Source of the DNA: Delphinapterus leucas
Lineage: Eukaryota; Chordata; Mammalia; Artiodactyla; Monodontidae
DNA length: 64,000 nt
Direction: 5' to 3'
Assembly (NCBI RefSeq): GCF_002288925.2
Contig: NW_022098044.1
Location: forward strand, 12,235,200 to 12,299,199
A program made the translations under genes and the position numbers. Position 1 is the first letter of the stretch; every line of letters begins with the position of its first letter. This document shows positions 1 through 11,704 of the stretch, in pieces. The notes under the pieces are model-generated. The model was not told the DNA's origin and ran no database searches. It was given only the letters and a program-made list of their open reading frames with translations.

Positions 1-720
1 TTATGTCATCTGTTTATTCTTAAGCCAGTCACCCATAAAGAAAATGGAACTAAAACAAACACCTAGGCTCCTCCAGATACTCCCCTGGGCTTGGGGCTGC
101 AGCTCACTTCCCCTGAGGCATAAGGCTGCCCGGAGGGGTGTGAATACCCTCCACAGAATCAGAGTCTGTTAGCAAGAAAGAAAGTGAGAAATGACACTGC
201 CCGCCACCCCAGTTCTTCTACGAGGGTCAACTGCTCTGCTAGGAGTACACAGAGGCCTCTTGGGGTAGAAGTGGCAGGAGGAAGATGAGAACATTGATCT
301 CATGCAAATTTTACTTCTCCTCTATCTCTGCTGAGGGAAAGCAAGCTGGTAATTTGTGGTCGTTGTCAGTACTGTTCTGGTCTGGGAAATTGTCCTGCTA
401 ATTTTCAAGGCTATACTTAATATGCCCAAGCAAAGACAAATTTCTTCATGTGGTTTTAGCTGGATCCGATTATCTTGGTTGAGCAAGCTGTGTGAATTCC
501 TGGGAGCTGCTGTATGATCCTTTGGAAGCATCGTTTCTGGAGAGTAGGTCGGGGCAGGGGCTGTTGAAGAGAAAGAAAGGGGCAGAGTAGTGAAGAGAGG
601 AGAAATCACATTTACTCAGTACCTCTCAATACCTACTCAGGGCTGGGGTCTGAGCTTTAAGCAGGTGAAAATAATAATAAAATCGTACACAGCGGAGTGC
701 TTACTGTTGGCATTGAAAAC
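1..720. other. Unique sequence, no gene seen
   Basis: I see no repeat or exon. An octamer-like ATGCAAAT is at 303-310. The antisense reading frame at 322-609 is low in complexity and unsupported. Confidence 0.5.
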
Positions 721-724
721 TCTT

Positions 725-880
725 TAAATATGATAAATTGTTTAATCTTATAAAAACCACAGGTGCTATTACTTCCCCCATTTGGTAGATGGGGAAACCG
801 AGGCACTGGGGAGATTAAGTCATTTCCTGTAGTCTCAGAGCTCGGCAATGACAGAACTGCGGTACAACGGAGCCCGCCAC
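725..880 (-). repeat. MIR SINE, antisense
   Basis: It shows the MIR hallmark in antisense: 'agatggggaaaccgaggcac', then a 'gattaagtcatttcc' block and the region matching the loss of tRNA-related sequence. Confidence 0.7.
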
Positions 881-904
881 CCTCTCTTCCCCTCATCAGT
901 CCTT

Positions 905-1062
905 CTGTCTATGTTAAATCCACTTGTCATGTAAGTGTTATGGTCCCCATTTCACAGATTGGGAAACTCAGACTCATGGAAGTTAAGGAACTTGTCCAAG
1001 GTCACTCGCTGGTCAGTGATGGAGTCAGGATTCAAACTCAGGGATTTAGGAACATGCCTCTT
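905..1062 (-). repeat. Second MIR SINE, antisense
   Basis: It starts with 'ccccatttcacagattggga', then 'gttaaggaacttgtccaagg' and 'ggattcaaactcagg', the standard antisense MIR order. It lies directly behind the first MIR in the same orientation. Confidence 0.75.
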
Positions 1063-1069
1063 GCCCTGG

Positions 1070-2300
1070 CCCAGGCTGTGTCCCCTCACTATTAGCTGAC
1101 CTCTACTTCACCTGCACCCCACCTTCCGGGAGACTGAGGATGAGCTTGGTGATTGTCAGACAGATGCTGGCTTGGATGACCCATGGTGCCCACCATCGAG
1201 TCAGCAGAAGGAAGTCCCTTTCTAGCACTTTCACGGCTCCCATGTAGGTAGCACCCTCCTCACTCCTACCTCAGCAGGTCATCTAGAACTTCAGATGCCT
1301 GGAAGGCAGGCCTCCCAGAGTGGGGTCCAAAATCAATGGGCAGTGGAGGGGATGCAGCAGCTACACTGGGAGGAAGAGAATGAGAGTCCTTGGGGTCAAA
1401 TTGGCTTCTTTCTTGGCCAAACTTCCTTTTCTCCTGTCCCTGGTGGCTGTGTAGCTTAATTTGTCACCCAGATTGTAGCCAGCCGGGCCTCTCACCAGGC
1501 ACTGTGTTAGCTTCCGTCCCCAGACCTAGAATTGCTGGTGACACAGCAACTCTTCGCATTGGATTCTGCTAAGTCGGGTGGCCCTAATGCCACTGGTAAT
1601 GAAGAAGTGTTGGGACTAACCTCCTAATGGCTCATTGATTGGTTGAATTATGCTCAGTGTAATTCTGAAAATAGATTTTAAATATGTGCTTGGGGATTTG
1701 TGGGGATTTGTTACTTAGGAGGGTTAACTCAGTTGTGGCTGGTTTGACAAAGATATCAACGCCAGTAACCTGGGTTGGGGCCATACTGTTTGTCTCGGGG
1801 AGACCCCCCAGGACCAGGACAGCTTGCCAGGGGGCAGAGCAGGCAGGTGTGGAAAGGTCCCCTTCCTTTCATACACAGCCCTTGGTAGGTCATCTGAGGA
1901 GGTCATCTGGTTGACCCAACCATTGCAAACCTCTCAATGTGCCCAAGGTGGGGAGAAGATGCACATATATTCTAGATTCTCCCTTTTACTCCCTCTGAAG
2001 CCAGGGAGCACAGAAGTTACCCTCTTTATAATTCCAAGTTTTTGCATTTCCTAGAGCTGCCACTCAGGGGAAGAACCAAAGGGAAGCATTCTCAGAGGAT
2101 CAGCTTTGCAGCCTCTTGGCATATTCCAGCATCGTCTGGTCTGCTTGGCATCTTTGAATCCCAGGCCTAAAGCGGGGAGGTATATGAAGGGTTCCTGTTC
2201 TGGGCCTGGGCTTCTAATACCCATACATCTTTTTTGGTGAATGCCAAATTAATTTGGAAACATTAGAAAAGCTACATGGAAACTTTGTCAGTGAGAGCCA
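1070..2300. other. Unique sequence, no gene seen
   Basis: No repeat family is recognised. Several short overlapping reading frames on both strands (1390-2054) have no codon bias or splice context that would support a gene. Confidence 0.45.
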
Positions 2301-2309
2301 ATGACCCAT

Positions 2310-2421
2310 CAAGAGGGAACAAGTTTAAAAAATGATGGTGCATCTATATAATGGAATATTATGTAGTCATTGAAAATAATAAAGTAGATCAATATGTATT
2401 GATGTTAAAAAAAAAAAAAAA
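2310..2421 (+). repeat. L1-type fragment with A tail
   Basis: 'atataatggaatattatgta' followed by 'gtcattgaaaataataaa' matches the conserved end of L1 ORF2. It finishes in an A-run at 2407-2421. Confidence 0.6.
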
Positions 2422-2499
2422 GAAAAGCTAATGTAGGTCCCTCTGTGAGGAAGCAACCAGCCACAGATGGGGCACAGAGACCTCCCAACACACCTAAAA

Positions 2500-3010
2500 T
2501 CACCTGCCTTATGTATTTCTTTCTCTCTAGCCTATCAAGGACCTAAAATGCCTTCCATTTTTGATGCACGGTGGGTCCGAAACAAAAGAATAATATCATA
2601 AATGAGCTTCCATGGGGCAAAATGGGAAGGTTCCGTAAGAACATATTTCTGAGGGGAAATTAGTCAACGGTCTTTTTTGCAGAGCTTTGATTCCAGTGCT
2701 CCATTGTAACCTGTCTGAAAAAGCTATATTTCCTGATACCTTTCCCTGGGGTAATTTATACCCAGCCCACTGTGAGAAAAAAACGTATCCTCAGGGAAGG
2801 GAGGAAGTAAAAAACAAAACCTGGAAGAAAAGAAAAAAAAACGACATGCTGCTCTAGTAAAGAAATTACTGACGTTCTACATTATGAACTGGATTAATTT
2901 TTAATGACTGAGAAAGGAGTTGATTTATAATGCATCCTTCTGTGCTGCAGAGCCTGTCCCCAGCTAATAAATAAATGACAGGTCTCCTGTATTAAAAGTA
3001 TCCGTCATTT
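2500..3010. other. Unique AT-rich stretch, possible conserved noncoding element
   Basis: It has no recognised repeat and no open frame. It contains homeobox-like TAAT sites (near 2893-2905), TTATAATGCAT at 2926-2936 and 'agctaataaataaatgacag' near 2962. The dense motifs in non-repeat sequence suggest an enhancer, but this is inference from composition only. Confidence 0.25.
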
Positions 3011-3387
3011 CACATTGCTGGAACGCAAAGGGTGAGAGGCAGTGAGTGAGAGGCCCCTGGGAGCAGGCGTGCCCTGCTGGGCCCAGTTGGCCACAGCAGT
3101 TGGCCTAGTTCTGAAACTAGAGGTAAGCTCATTCCTTTCTTTTGGTCTCAGCAAAATGACCCAAATAGCTCCAGCTCTTGTGGTCCAGGAGAAAGTTCAT
3201 AGGAAGAGGTGCTGGAACGCTTAGGAATACTTAGCCATGCGAGTTCAGATTCCTGGTCCTTAAGCAAAACTCTATGTGGCTTCTCCCCACATGTGCTGAC
3301 CACGTACCATGGGAGCTACGTGTTCGGTAGTTGGTCCTTTGTTGATAGTGATGTGACTCACAGCTCTTGTTCACCTCTCTTTGCTTC

Positions 3388-3411
3388 TTAATAAAATAAA
3401 ATAAAATAAAA
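3388..3411. repeat. (AAAAT)n pentanucleotide repeat
   Basis: Four to five tandem AAAAT units, possibly the tail of a decayed retroposon whose body I cannot identify. Confidence 0.7.
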
Positions 3412-3419
3412 TGACACCT

Positions 3420-3765
3420 AATATTTAACTCCAAAGTAGTATATGCTCATTGCAAATATTTTAGGAAAAATCTAGAAAAGTACAAAGAAGAAAATAGAAA
3501 TTACCATCAATACCGTCCCCGGTGATGAACCTATGAACACGTTGGTGCGCTGCCTTCCAGTGGTTTTTTTTCCCTTTTTTTTCCCTACATTTATAACAAA
3601 TCAGACAGACAGACATGCCTATGCCAATACATACACGTGTATTATGCAAAAATGAGATCACATTCTGCATACGGTCTTATAATCTGAATTTGTTGTTTAA
3701 CAGTACATCATTGACCTTTATTTCATCTCATTAAAAATAATGCAGCAATTTTTAGTGGCTACATA
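3420..3765 (-). repeat. Ancient LINE-like sequence, family unassigned
   Basis: The layout follows the antisense 3' region of old LINEs: 'aatattttaggaaaaatcta', a cytosine-poor middle, 'tgcaaaaatgagatcacatt' and 'attaaaaataatgcagcaat'. Confidence 0.4.
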
Positions 3766-3769
3766 TGCG

Positions 3770-4280
3770 TGGCCAGGGCCCTTTTCACGTTGGTGCCCTT
3801 GTAGAGCTGGCAATCAGTCAATCAAAATGCACTGCTTTGTTCTCTATCACAAGGCCAACTCCAGAGTAAACACAGTGCAGGAGAAAAATGAGGACAGAAG
3901 ATGTTTTTTGCACAGAACTCATAATTATGGAGCAACTACTGTGCTGTAGAGTCACTGCCATGAGGCTGAGAGAGAGGAACAGAGCGGCGTGTGATCCAGG
4001 CATAAGGCATGTATCAGGGATGCTGTCACAGAAACCTTACAAGGAAAGGGCCAGGTGTGCTCGGAGAGTGCCAGCTTGTTTAAATTAGGGGAGCAGAGGC
4101 TTGCCACAGAGGAGGGAGGGTTTGAGCTTCCTAGAAAGCTAAGGAGGATTTAGGTGGGCAGAGGTGGAAGGTCAGGCCCCTCCAGGCCACAGCAGCAGTA
4201 GCTGGATACAGACAGGGGCCTTTGAAGGGACAGGGATGGAGGTCATGGGTGACTGGAGAAGGGTCCCTGGGTAGAGGAAG
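3770..4280. other. Unique sequence, possibly with an old repeat remnant
   Basis: No gene is seen. The purine-rich part at 4090-4240 resembles the degenerate repeat that recurs at 8.2, 28 and 60 kb. Confidence 0.35.
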
Positions 4281-4284
4281 CATC

Positions 4285-4440
4285 CTGTTGACCTATTACA
4301 TAGGGCAGGTTTTTGTCCTGGCTGTTGTAAATAGTGCTGCTATGAACACTGGGGCGCGTGTGTTTTCTTGAATTACGGTTTTCTCTGGGTATATGCTCAG
4401 TAGTGGGATTGCTGGGTCGTATGTTAGTTCTTACATAGGA
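4285..4440 (-). repeat. L1 fragment, antisense
   Basis: 'gctgttgtaaatagtgctgc', 'ggttttctctgggtatatgc' and 'agtgggattgctgggtcgta' are the antisense of the conserved L1 ORF2 3' end. The artiodactyl/cetacean L1 form matches best. Confidence 0.8.
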
Positions 4441-4449
4441 TAGGTTTTT

Positions 4450-5310
4450 GAAACAGCAATGATGCATCTATTCACAGAATTTGCACTTAAATCATTCCAA
4501 TCTTTGTTTCCCACACTTGTCATTGTTATCAGTTTCTCAGAAGTAGGGAGTGTTTTGAGAAGTAAAGAAACCACTCATTTTATCATCAAAAAGGTCAAAC
4601 AAAGTAGGTGATCCTCTCTGAATTTAGGGACAGTTTCAAGCAGACACAGAAAGCCCCCTGTCCCAGAAAGGAGAGAGATGAAACAGTCACTGCATATACC
4701 TTTCAGCACAAGGCAGGTTATTTAGAAAATGGCAGAGATTTAGCAATTGCTGACAGCAGGTTTGACTCCTTCTGATTTATTTATATTGTCTTCCTAGGCT
4801 TATAAAAATGGAGGTTTTTGCCTAGATTTTAAGACTAGCATTTCTGTCCTTCCACATACGAATTTATTTCTTGATTTGTTTTGTGCATTTCTAAACATAC
4901 ATAGACCAATACTTTTTGCTTAAAAAAAAAAAAGAAGGAAATTCTCTGGAGCTGGTAAGAAGAGGAATCAGAGTCCGTGTTTCTGTGAAGAGTCAGCTCC
5001 TGTGTTGCAGGATGTGCCAGGCAGAGTCCCAGAAGTATTCGTTCTTGAAGCACCTGGGAGAGCATGTATGTTTGCCATATTGAAAACTGGCAAAACCTGT
5101 GATCAAGTCATAGCTGGCCTTGGTTTTATAACTAGTCAACTGCAATATAATCCTCACTTACATTTTTGCTTTCAAATTTTGGACCCCAAATCATTCTAGG
5201 AATAGGACTTGGCTGAAAGCAAAGTTTTTCCTTTCCTGTTCTTTCTCTTTCAACTTAACTTCCTGATAGAACATAGAATTTTTTTTTTAATCTAAAAAAG
5301 ACCAAAGAGA
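4450..5310. other. Unique sequence, no gene seen
   Basis: It holds an A-run at 4921-4932 and short frames only. No repeat is recognised. Confidence 0.4.
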
Positions 5311-5317
5311 TCCATTA

Positions 5318-5385
5318 AGACCAGTCTCTTCATTCTACAGATGAGGAAACTGAGGGCCAGAGTCATAATTCTGTGAAATAAAGCC
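5318..5385 (-). repeat. MIR fragment, antisense
   Basis: 'attctacagatgaggaaact' followed by 'gagggccagagtca' is the core antisense MIR motif. Confidence 0.65.
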
Positions 5386-5389
5386 ACAG

Positions 5390-6320
5390 GATTTTTTGGA
5401 GGCAGGAGGGGGACTCTGTCCAATGGCTCTTCTCTCTTGATGTTTCTCACTTCTCCTGAGCCTATAAGTGGAAATGCAGTCTTTTCATTTCCCTCACAGA
5501 AGTTGATTTTGTCTGGGTCATTTAATAAAGAATGTCTGACAAAAGTGAACTGTCTGACTTAGGTGCAGTAATTGCTACAGAAATTGGTTTCAGTGACTTT
5601 GGGGAATTCTGCAGTTGAACCCAGAAGTCATCCTTATCAAGTATGGTTTGTTCCAACAGTTCCACAGATTTAAAACACCTCAAATATCACCATTTCTCTT
5701 TGGAGTGATTCTTTGTTATTTTAGTAAATTTTCAAGGGGCGCTGCCACACTGCCTCGTTGGATTCCTGGTGAAAGACAGTGTCACTATCTTAATATTTTC
5801 TCTAGTTTCTTGAAGTCAGGCACTGCTAAGAGTGCTTGCACATGATCTAAAATGCCATTTGCACACAATAGATCTTTTTGAGAAGACTGTCTGAGTTCCT
5901 AATGGCATTAAAGAGGAAACCAACTTGCAGCTAGGCATCTATTTGATTCCCATGCAGCTTTCATGTTACTTAATGCATCCGTTCACAAAGGGAATTCGTT
6001 TCTACTCCTCAGCTTCTAAATGGCCTCACATGATTTGCAGTTGACAAACAGCACACTGGGACGTTCTTTATTGTTTCTGTGGAAAGCTGGTTGTGTTAGC
6101 GTCACCGAGCGTATGGCTTTGTATCTTTAGGTATTCCATTGACAAACACTGGCTGATGGCCCACTGTGTGCAGAACCCATGCTAGGCAAGCACCATGTTT
6201 CCATTGCACATCTCCATTGCCTGGTTAAACTCTGACCCAAAGGAAGATGGTGTTCATGATTTTTAAGCATCCTATCACTCTAGAGTTGACAGTGGAATTT
6301 CAGAAGACCTTCATTCCTAT
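5390..6320. other. Unique sequence, no gene seen
   Basis: Nothing is recognised apart from a possible L2/MIR 3' remnant near 6140-6190 ('actgtgtgcagaacccatgc'). Confidence 0.4.
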
Positions 6321-6326
6321 AAGATA

Positions 6327-6513
6327 ATGGTTCTCAAGGGTGGTCACCAGACCACCAGCATCAGCATCACCTGGAAACTTGTTAGACATGCAAATCCTCG
6401 AGATTTTTTCCCCAGACCCACTGAATCAGAAACTCTAGGGGCAGAGCTCAGCAATTTGTGTTTAATAAGCCCTCCAAGTGTTTCTGATACACACCCAAGT
6501 TTGAGAAGCACTA
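6327..6513 (+). mobile_element. MER20 (hAT-Charlie nonautonomous DNA transposon)
   Basis: It is nearly full length. It opens 'atggttctcaagggtggtca', continues 'agcatcagcatcacctggaa' and 'ctgaatcagaaactctaggg', and ends 'aagtttgagaagcacta', matching the MER20 consensus order. Confidence 0.85.
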
Positions 6514-6560
6514 AGTAAGATATTTATGGCTGCCTTTTTTCCTTCCATCTAAAATATTTG

Positions 6561-6699
6561 GGGCTTCCCTGGTGGTCCAGTGGTTAAGACTCTGTGCTTC
6601 CACTGCAGGGGGCGAGGGTTCAATCCCTGGTTGGGAAAATAAGATCCTACATGCCATGTGGCATGGCCAAATAAATAAATAAATAAAATAAAATAAAAT
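6561..6699 (+). mobile_element. CHR-2 type SINE with target-site duplication
   Basis: The tRNA-Glu-derived head 'gggcttccctggtggtccag' is followed by 'gggttcaatccctggttggg' (B-box region) and 'catgtggcatggccaaataa', then a (TAAA/AAAAT)n tail. The 10-bp direct repeat AAAATATTTG flanks it at 6551-6560 and 6700-6709. The family is shared by cetaceans, hippos and ruminants. Confidence 0.85.
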
Positions 6700-6749
6700 A
6701 AAATATTTGAAGAAGTTGAGATGGGTTTTAATACAACTGTTGGCAGTAT

Positions 6750-6835
6750 TTTAAAAATTTTTATTCATTGAGTAGACATTTATTGAGCATCTACTAAGTT
6801 CTAGATACTATATTGGGTGCTGAGAACACAAATAA
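6750..6835 (-). repeat. L2 3' end fragment, antisense
   Basis: 'gacatttattgagcatctac' followed by 'taagttctagatac' is the well-known L2 3'-end antisense signature. Confidence 0.65.
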
Positions 6836-6839
6836 GCAA

Positions 6840-8150
6840 ACAAATAGGTCGTTTTGCTGTGGTTGTTTTGATATGAATGTGTAAAAACACTTTTCTGGGT
6901 AATAGTAATATAAACAAAAGACCCTCATCCCTTACCTTCACACCATCTGTGACTTCTGTGCTGTCCTAGGCCCCTCCAAATGGGGGACTTTGTCAAAGCT
7001 TGGGGTCAGAGTGTCATGACAGTGAGAAATGGGGTAAGCAAGGTGTGGGGAAGGATCAGGGATGGGGTAAGGATGCCGGCTTTGCATGTTATTTGGAAAT
7101 AATAAGAATGCAAGTATGAAGATTTCGTATTTTAAATGGTGTTAAAATGTTTCTTTTATATCAAATCTACCAAGTCCTAGCAGCCATGTCAAAATGGCTG
7201 CATTGGATTGTCCCAATCCACTCAGGTGTCCATTGTTTTGTGGGTTTGAGGATGACGTAGAGATGGCAAGATAGGAGTTAGACAGCTGAATGTTGAATTC
7301 CTCAAAGAACAGTGGGTGCCTCTCCCCCATGGTCCCCCAGGCCTTCCCACGTGTAGGCTTTGATGGACATTGGAGTTTGGGCCTGCTGCTCTGTCATCTC
7401 TCGAAGTCCCTATGGCAATAATGGGAACCCCTGCCTCATTAGGTCTTTCTGTGTATTAAATGATGGGACATATACAAACAGCTGCCTGCATTTAGAAAGC
7501 TATCACTAAATTCTAGCTATTAGGCTATTGGTACCATGATTACAGTCTGCCTTAGTTACACTAAAGAAGGAATTTGAAATGTCATTAGAACACTTCTGAC
7601 CTACCAGATCATCCCAGGAGTATTTATTTGGTCATGCAGATTTGGTTTGACATCATTGGCAAATCACACTTTCCCCTTGGTAGAGAAACGTGTGATGGGA
7701 AATGTCTCCCTTTATCCAAGCCAGTGTCACATTACAGTGGCATTGTTCAGTGACTGGCTGATATGCCCACAGCCAGGACCTGTGTATCTCCAGTGCTGGC
7801 TTCTCCACCAAGTTAACCCTGAACCATGACCCAGTCCCAGAACTTCACTTCCTTGCCAAGGTCAAGGAGATGATTTTGCCAGGAAATATCAGATTAGTGA
7901 GAATGTAATTATGATTTCCAAAAGTTCAGAGAATATACCAGTACAGTGAATGCCCCTTAAAGTATTGAATTTAGGTACATCTAACCTCTTCCTGTTAAAT
8001 ATGGAAATACATGCATTTTGTGAGTCCTTCATAGAATTAAGAGTAGAGCCACATTCTAATGAGTTTGCAGCTAAACTTTCTCTAATCCCTTTCTATTTTG
8101 GTTTTTTAAAAGCCAGCCACGGACAGAGTTTTTTGTTGGCGAACACTTAC
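6840..8150. other. Unique sequence, no gene seen
   Basis: No recognised repeat. All open frames are under 70 codons and lack splice context. Confidence 0.4.
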
Positions 8151-8159
8151 TGATGAGTA

Positions 8160-8330
8160 GAAATTATAGGCAACAAGAGCTGAGAGGCCCCGGACAGAAG
8201 GAGCAGCACATGAAAAATTATAGAGACATGTTCTGGAGAGAGTCAGTAGTTCTGGGTGAGTGGAGTGAAGGGTGTGTGTCAGAAGCCAAGAGGTAATGGC
8301 CTGGGTGCCATGCTTGTTTATTTCAAACCA
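8160..8330 (+). repeat. Degenerate purine-rich interspersed repeat, unassigned
   Basis: 'caacaagagctgagaggccc', 'ggtaatggcctgggtgccat' and 'caaaccatttgaagctaata' resemble an old family also seen near 28 and 60 kb. Confidence 0.3.
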
Positions 8331-8868
8331 TTTGAAGCTAATACTGGGGTACAGAAATATCCCCCAACAAGCTATGGATCAGAAAGGAACAAGAAGAACA
8401 TTTGCAAAAAATAAAACGGATTTTTTTTTTCCTTTTCTTGGGTAGTATAAGGGTGACAGTGTGTGTGATGGCATGAACTCTGAATTAAACATTGGCAAAC
8501 CAGGCCTAGGTACCTACTATTAACCCACAGTATGGCATCAGGTGAGTGATTCAGACACACTAAATTGTGTCTGTGAATGATACAACCAGACCTGTTAACC
8601 AACCCAAGTTATTTGGGATAGTGTGGGAGGTCTTTGAGTGGATGTGTATAAACCCTAGCATTGCTGGGCATATATTTTGCTCTTTTTTTGCTCTTACATT
8701 TGCAAGTTCTGTTATTGGATCTTAGTGGACAAAAACAGAATGTATATCTTTTAAACTAAAACCCTCCTTATTCAATAAGTTTATTAAATTGTCTTTAGGA
8801 GTAAAATCTGTTAGCAATATATGCATATTTTCAACACATTCATCATTTAAAATAAAAAAGAATAGTTT

Positions 8869-8945
8869 TTTTTTAACATCTTTATTGGAGTTTAATTGCT
8901 TTACAATGGTGTGGTAGTTTCTGCTGTATAACAAAGTGAATCAGC
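8869..8945 (-). mobile_element. Very short 5'-truncated L1 insertion with 14-bp duplication
   Basis: A T-run is followed by 'aacatctttattggagttta' and 'ttctgctgtataacaaagtg', the antisense tail of cetartiodactyl L1. The direct repeat AAAAAGAATAGTTT at 8855-8868 and 8946-8959 marks a target-primed insertion. Confidence 0.85.
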
Positions 8946-8959
8946 AAAAAGAATAGTTT

Positions 8960-9740
8960 AATTCTTCTCAACCTTTCCTTTTACTTCAGGAAGAAATATT
9001 AAAAAGCTTGGAGAAAGAACTACCAATTTGTTTTACATAAATTTTTCTCCTTTCCCCAGGATATTCATACCTTAAATCTTGATCGGGGATCAGCGTGGTG
9101 GTTGGAGCTTTGAGAGCAAAGTAATGCAGAAAGCATAGATAAAGCATAGCATAGAGAAAGCATAGATAAAGCACAGAGCCATGGACTTGGGGTCGTATTT
9201 TAGGGAGAGGAAAGGACGGGAGATGGAGACAGAGCGGGGCTTTTGGAAAGGGCTGCTGAATCCAAAGGTAGAAAGAGTTTGCAAAAGAAGGGTGGTGTCA
9301 GAGGCAGAAGCAGTAGACCGAGGTCAGGTCACCAGATCTGGGGAAGAGCTGGGTCCTAGAAACCTGGAGAAGAGGGATGAGGTGGGTCACCCCATCACAA
9401 GGATCAAGGGGGGACTGGTTGGAGGAGACAAACCAGATAGCAGTGACAGGATGGTGAGAAAAGGACAAGGTGACCACATAACCTTGTCCTCTAGATCTGA
9501 AGGCGATTTGGGGCCAATTTCCATGCCTGATCGTTTGAAAGAGGATTTCTTCTTTCTATACCAGATGTTTTGGCTTGGATCGGTTTGGCCACCTGGAGGA
9601 CAAAGGAGTCCACAATATCATTGGGAAGGAAAATCGTTCTATGGTGTGTTCTTTCCTGACTGGATCCGAGGATGCTCTGAGAATAGGAGCAGAGGTGCCT
9701 CTTATAACATTAGTGATCACATGTCCTAGTAGAAAAATCT
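8960..9740. other. Unique purine-rich stretch with a 182-codon open frame
   Basis: A frame at 9181-9729 (+) is open for 182 codons. It is rich in R, E, G and K because the DNA is AG-rich and stop-poor. I recognise no domain, no splice signals and no paralogue. Two or three near-repeats of 'gcatagataaagcat' lie at 9136-9176. Confidence 0.35.
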
Positions 9741-9744
9741 GGGC

Positions 9745-9830
9745 TTAAGTTCCAGCCTCAGCTCCAGCACCTACAAGCTGTGAATGCTTAAGTCATTTAA
9801 CTTCTCATCTGCAAAATAGCGCCTTGCAGC
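9745..9830 (+). repeat. MIR fragment
   Basis: 'ctgggcttaagttccagcct', then 'acaagctgtgaatgcttaag' and 'tctcatctgcaaaatagc' follow the MIR core order. Confidence 0.65.
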
Positions 9831-9834
9831 TTCG

Positions 9835-10200
9835 AGGTGCAAACCAGCAGCCCCGAGGCCACGTGCCACCCACAGAGGTGTGTTGTTTGGCCTCTGCAGA
9901 GCCTGTGATTTTTTTCTCATTTGTTGCTAACAACTGAGACTTGGGAAAGTTCATATAACAATTCTGTGTTTATAGTTTCTCTTGAAACATGGAAGGATCT
10001 GGCAACAGGTGCTTGCATTCCTGCATGGCAATTATTAGCTAGAGCCTAGAGGCAACAGCCTTTTCTAGACAGAGTGTGTTTTCTGCCTTTTGCCAGAGTC
10101 CCTTCACTCCCTGTTGGCTTACACCTGACTCTTGCCCTTCATTTACATTGCTCACCTCCTTTTTGTGGTCATTTTAGTCTGTGATCCACCCCCCGCTTTT
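9835..10200. other. Unique sequence, nothing recognised
   Basis: No gene or repeat assigned. Confidence 0.35.
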
Positions 10201-10204
10201 TAAC

Positions 10205-10600
10205 GTAAATCATTTATTGAGGTATAAACCAAGTGGGCAAATTATAAATGTACAGCTGTGTGAGTGCTGGTTACACCCATGTAACTAGCACCCCAGAAGC
10301 TGTCTCATGCCCCTTTGTCTTTGTCAAGGGTAAGGCAATTGTCTTATCAATTGTCTGCCTTCTATCATACCATCCATTAGTTTCGCCTGATTTTCAACTT
10401 TATATGAATGGAGTCACACACTATGTATTCTTGGGTGTAGTTTCTTTAACTCTCACTTTACTTGTACCATTTATCCACATTGTGGTATGTATTAATAGTT
10501 GGAATTAGTTTATTCTCGCTGCCCTGTCGTATTCCATCATGTGAATACACCACAGTTCATTTATTCATCCTACTGTTGGCTGACATTTGAGTTCATTCTA
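10205..10600 (-). repeat. Old L1 3' UTR, antisense
   Basis: 'atttattgaggtataaacca', 'acacccatgtaactagcacc' and 'atatgaatggagtcacacac' follow the L1M-type 3' UTR read in antisense. Confidence 0.75.
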
Positions 10601-10604
10601 TTTT

Positions 10605-10676
10605 TTTCTGTTTTTTTTTTTTTTTTTTTCTTTCCAAAAAAATGCTTAGTGTGGAAATTTAAATACTAAAGTATAT

Positions 10677-10723
<47 letters not shown>

Positions 10724-10735
10724 TACGCATATCCA
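10605..10735. repeat. T-run plus (TA)n(CA)n microsatellite
   Basis: A T-run at 10611-10630 is followed at 10681-10722 by about 14 TA units and then CA units. Confidence 0.9.
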
Positions 10736-10829
10736 CATATGCACGTTTCCATTGGAGGTGTACTTATGATTGAAATTACTGGCTCTGTGGTTATGTGCAT
10801 GTTCAGTTATAATAAATTTTTAAAACAAG

Positions 10830-10915
10830 GATAAAGGAAGTGTCTGCAAAGAGCTTGGCCCATAGTCATAGCTCCATAATTTGGAATGTTAGCTAATATT
10901 ATCGTCATCATCAGA
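10830..10915 (+). repeat. MIR 3' fragment
   Basis: 'gcaaagagcttggcccatag' and 'agctaatattatcgtcatca' match the end of MIR. Confidence 0.45.
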
Positions 10916-11569
10916 ACTATCCTCATATTTTTAACGACACAGAGAATTAAACTCCTTGAATATGCCACTGGGTCTGAGGTTTCTCCCAGCCCTCTTAGCT
11001 ATAAAGCCTCAAAAATTTATGGGCAATGACAACTTTTTTCCCAGTAGACTAACCCCTCTCCCTCAACTAGAGGGCCCTGTGAGGCAGACAGAAAAGAGCA
11101 CCAGGAGTCTGTTCCCCTTTAGCTGAGTGTTGACAGCCCTCCACTTCGGTCCTACTTTATTTCTTTTCTGGGCCCAAGAAAGGGGCTGGTCTGCAAAGTC
11201 GGGGATATCTGAGCTGTTGCTAATGGAAGGGGCATCTTCCAGCAGGGAGAGCAAAGGGAGACGGTGCTCATGGAGGTGGATCTCATTTATTCCATTTCCC
11301 GGTAGTGGTCAAGATAATATTTCAGTAATTGATATGACTTTATGAATAATGGAGCATGGATCAAGGGGATTGGAGCATCTGTTTAATATGAAGAATTGCT
11401 GGGGACAGAGCCCTGATTCCTCCTCAGCATCCCTCTACTACCACCAAGAACCTTGAGTGCCAGGAGACTGGGGTAAGGACCGGAAAACAGACTCACTTGC
11501 TGGAGGCAGAGAATTTAAAATGTGACGTGCTTAAAAGTTACCGAGTTCCATGGATACCAAATACATGTC

Positions 11570-11700
11570 CTCAGACATCTGCATTGGAATCACCCAGGAG
11601 CTTTTAGAAAACATTGGGTCCTGGACCCCATCCCAAGATCCTGGTTGGTAGTCTGAGTGTGGGCTGGCTAGCTTCTTAGGGATTCAGATACTGATTCCAT
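11570..11700 (+). repeat. MER5-type hAT fragment
   Basis: 'tctgcattggaatcacccag', 'gagcttttagaaaac' and 'ggtcctggaccccatcccaa' match the MER5 consensus. The end decays. Confidence 0.6.
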
Positions 11701-11704
11701 CTAA

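Noticed and set aside
6561..6699. tRNA-like sequence with A and B box resemblance
   Set aside because: It is the tRNA-derived head of a CHR SINE, with an A-rich tail and a target duplication, not a tRNA gene.
9181..9729. 182-codon open frame on the + strand, the longest in the window
   Set aside because: The DNA is AG-rich and poor in stops. The peptide is dominated by R, E, G and K, with no recognised domain, splice context or poly(A) signal. I kept it only as a note.
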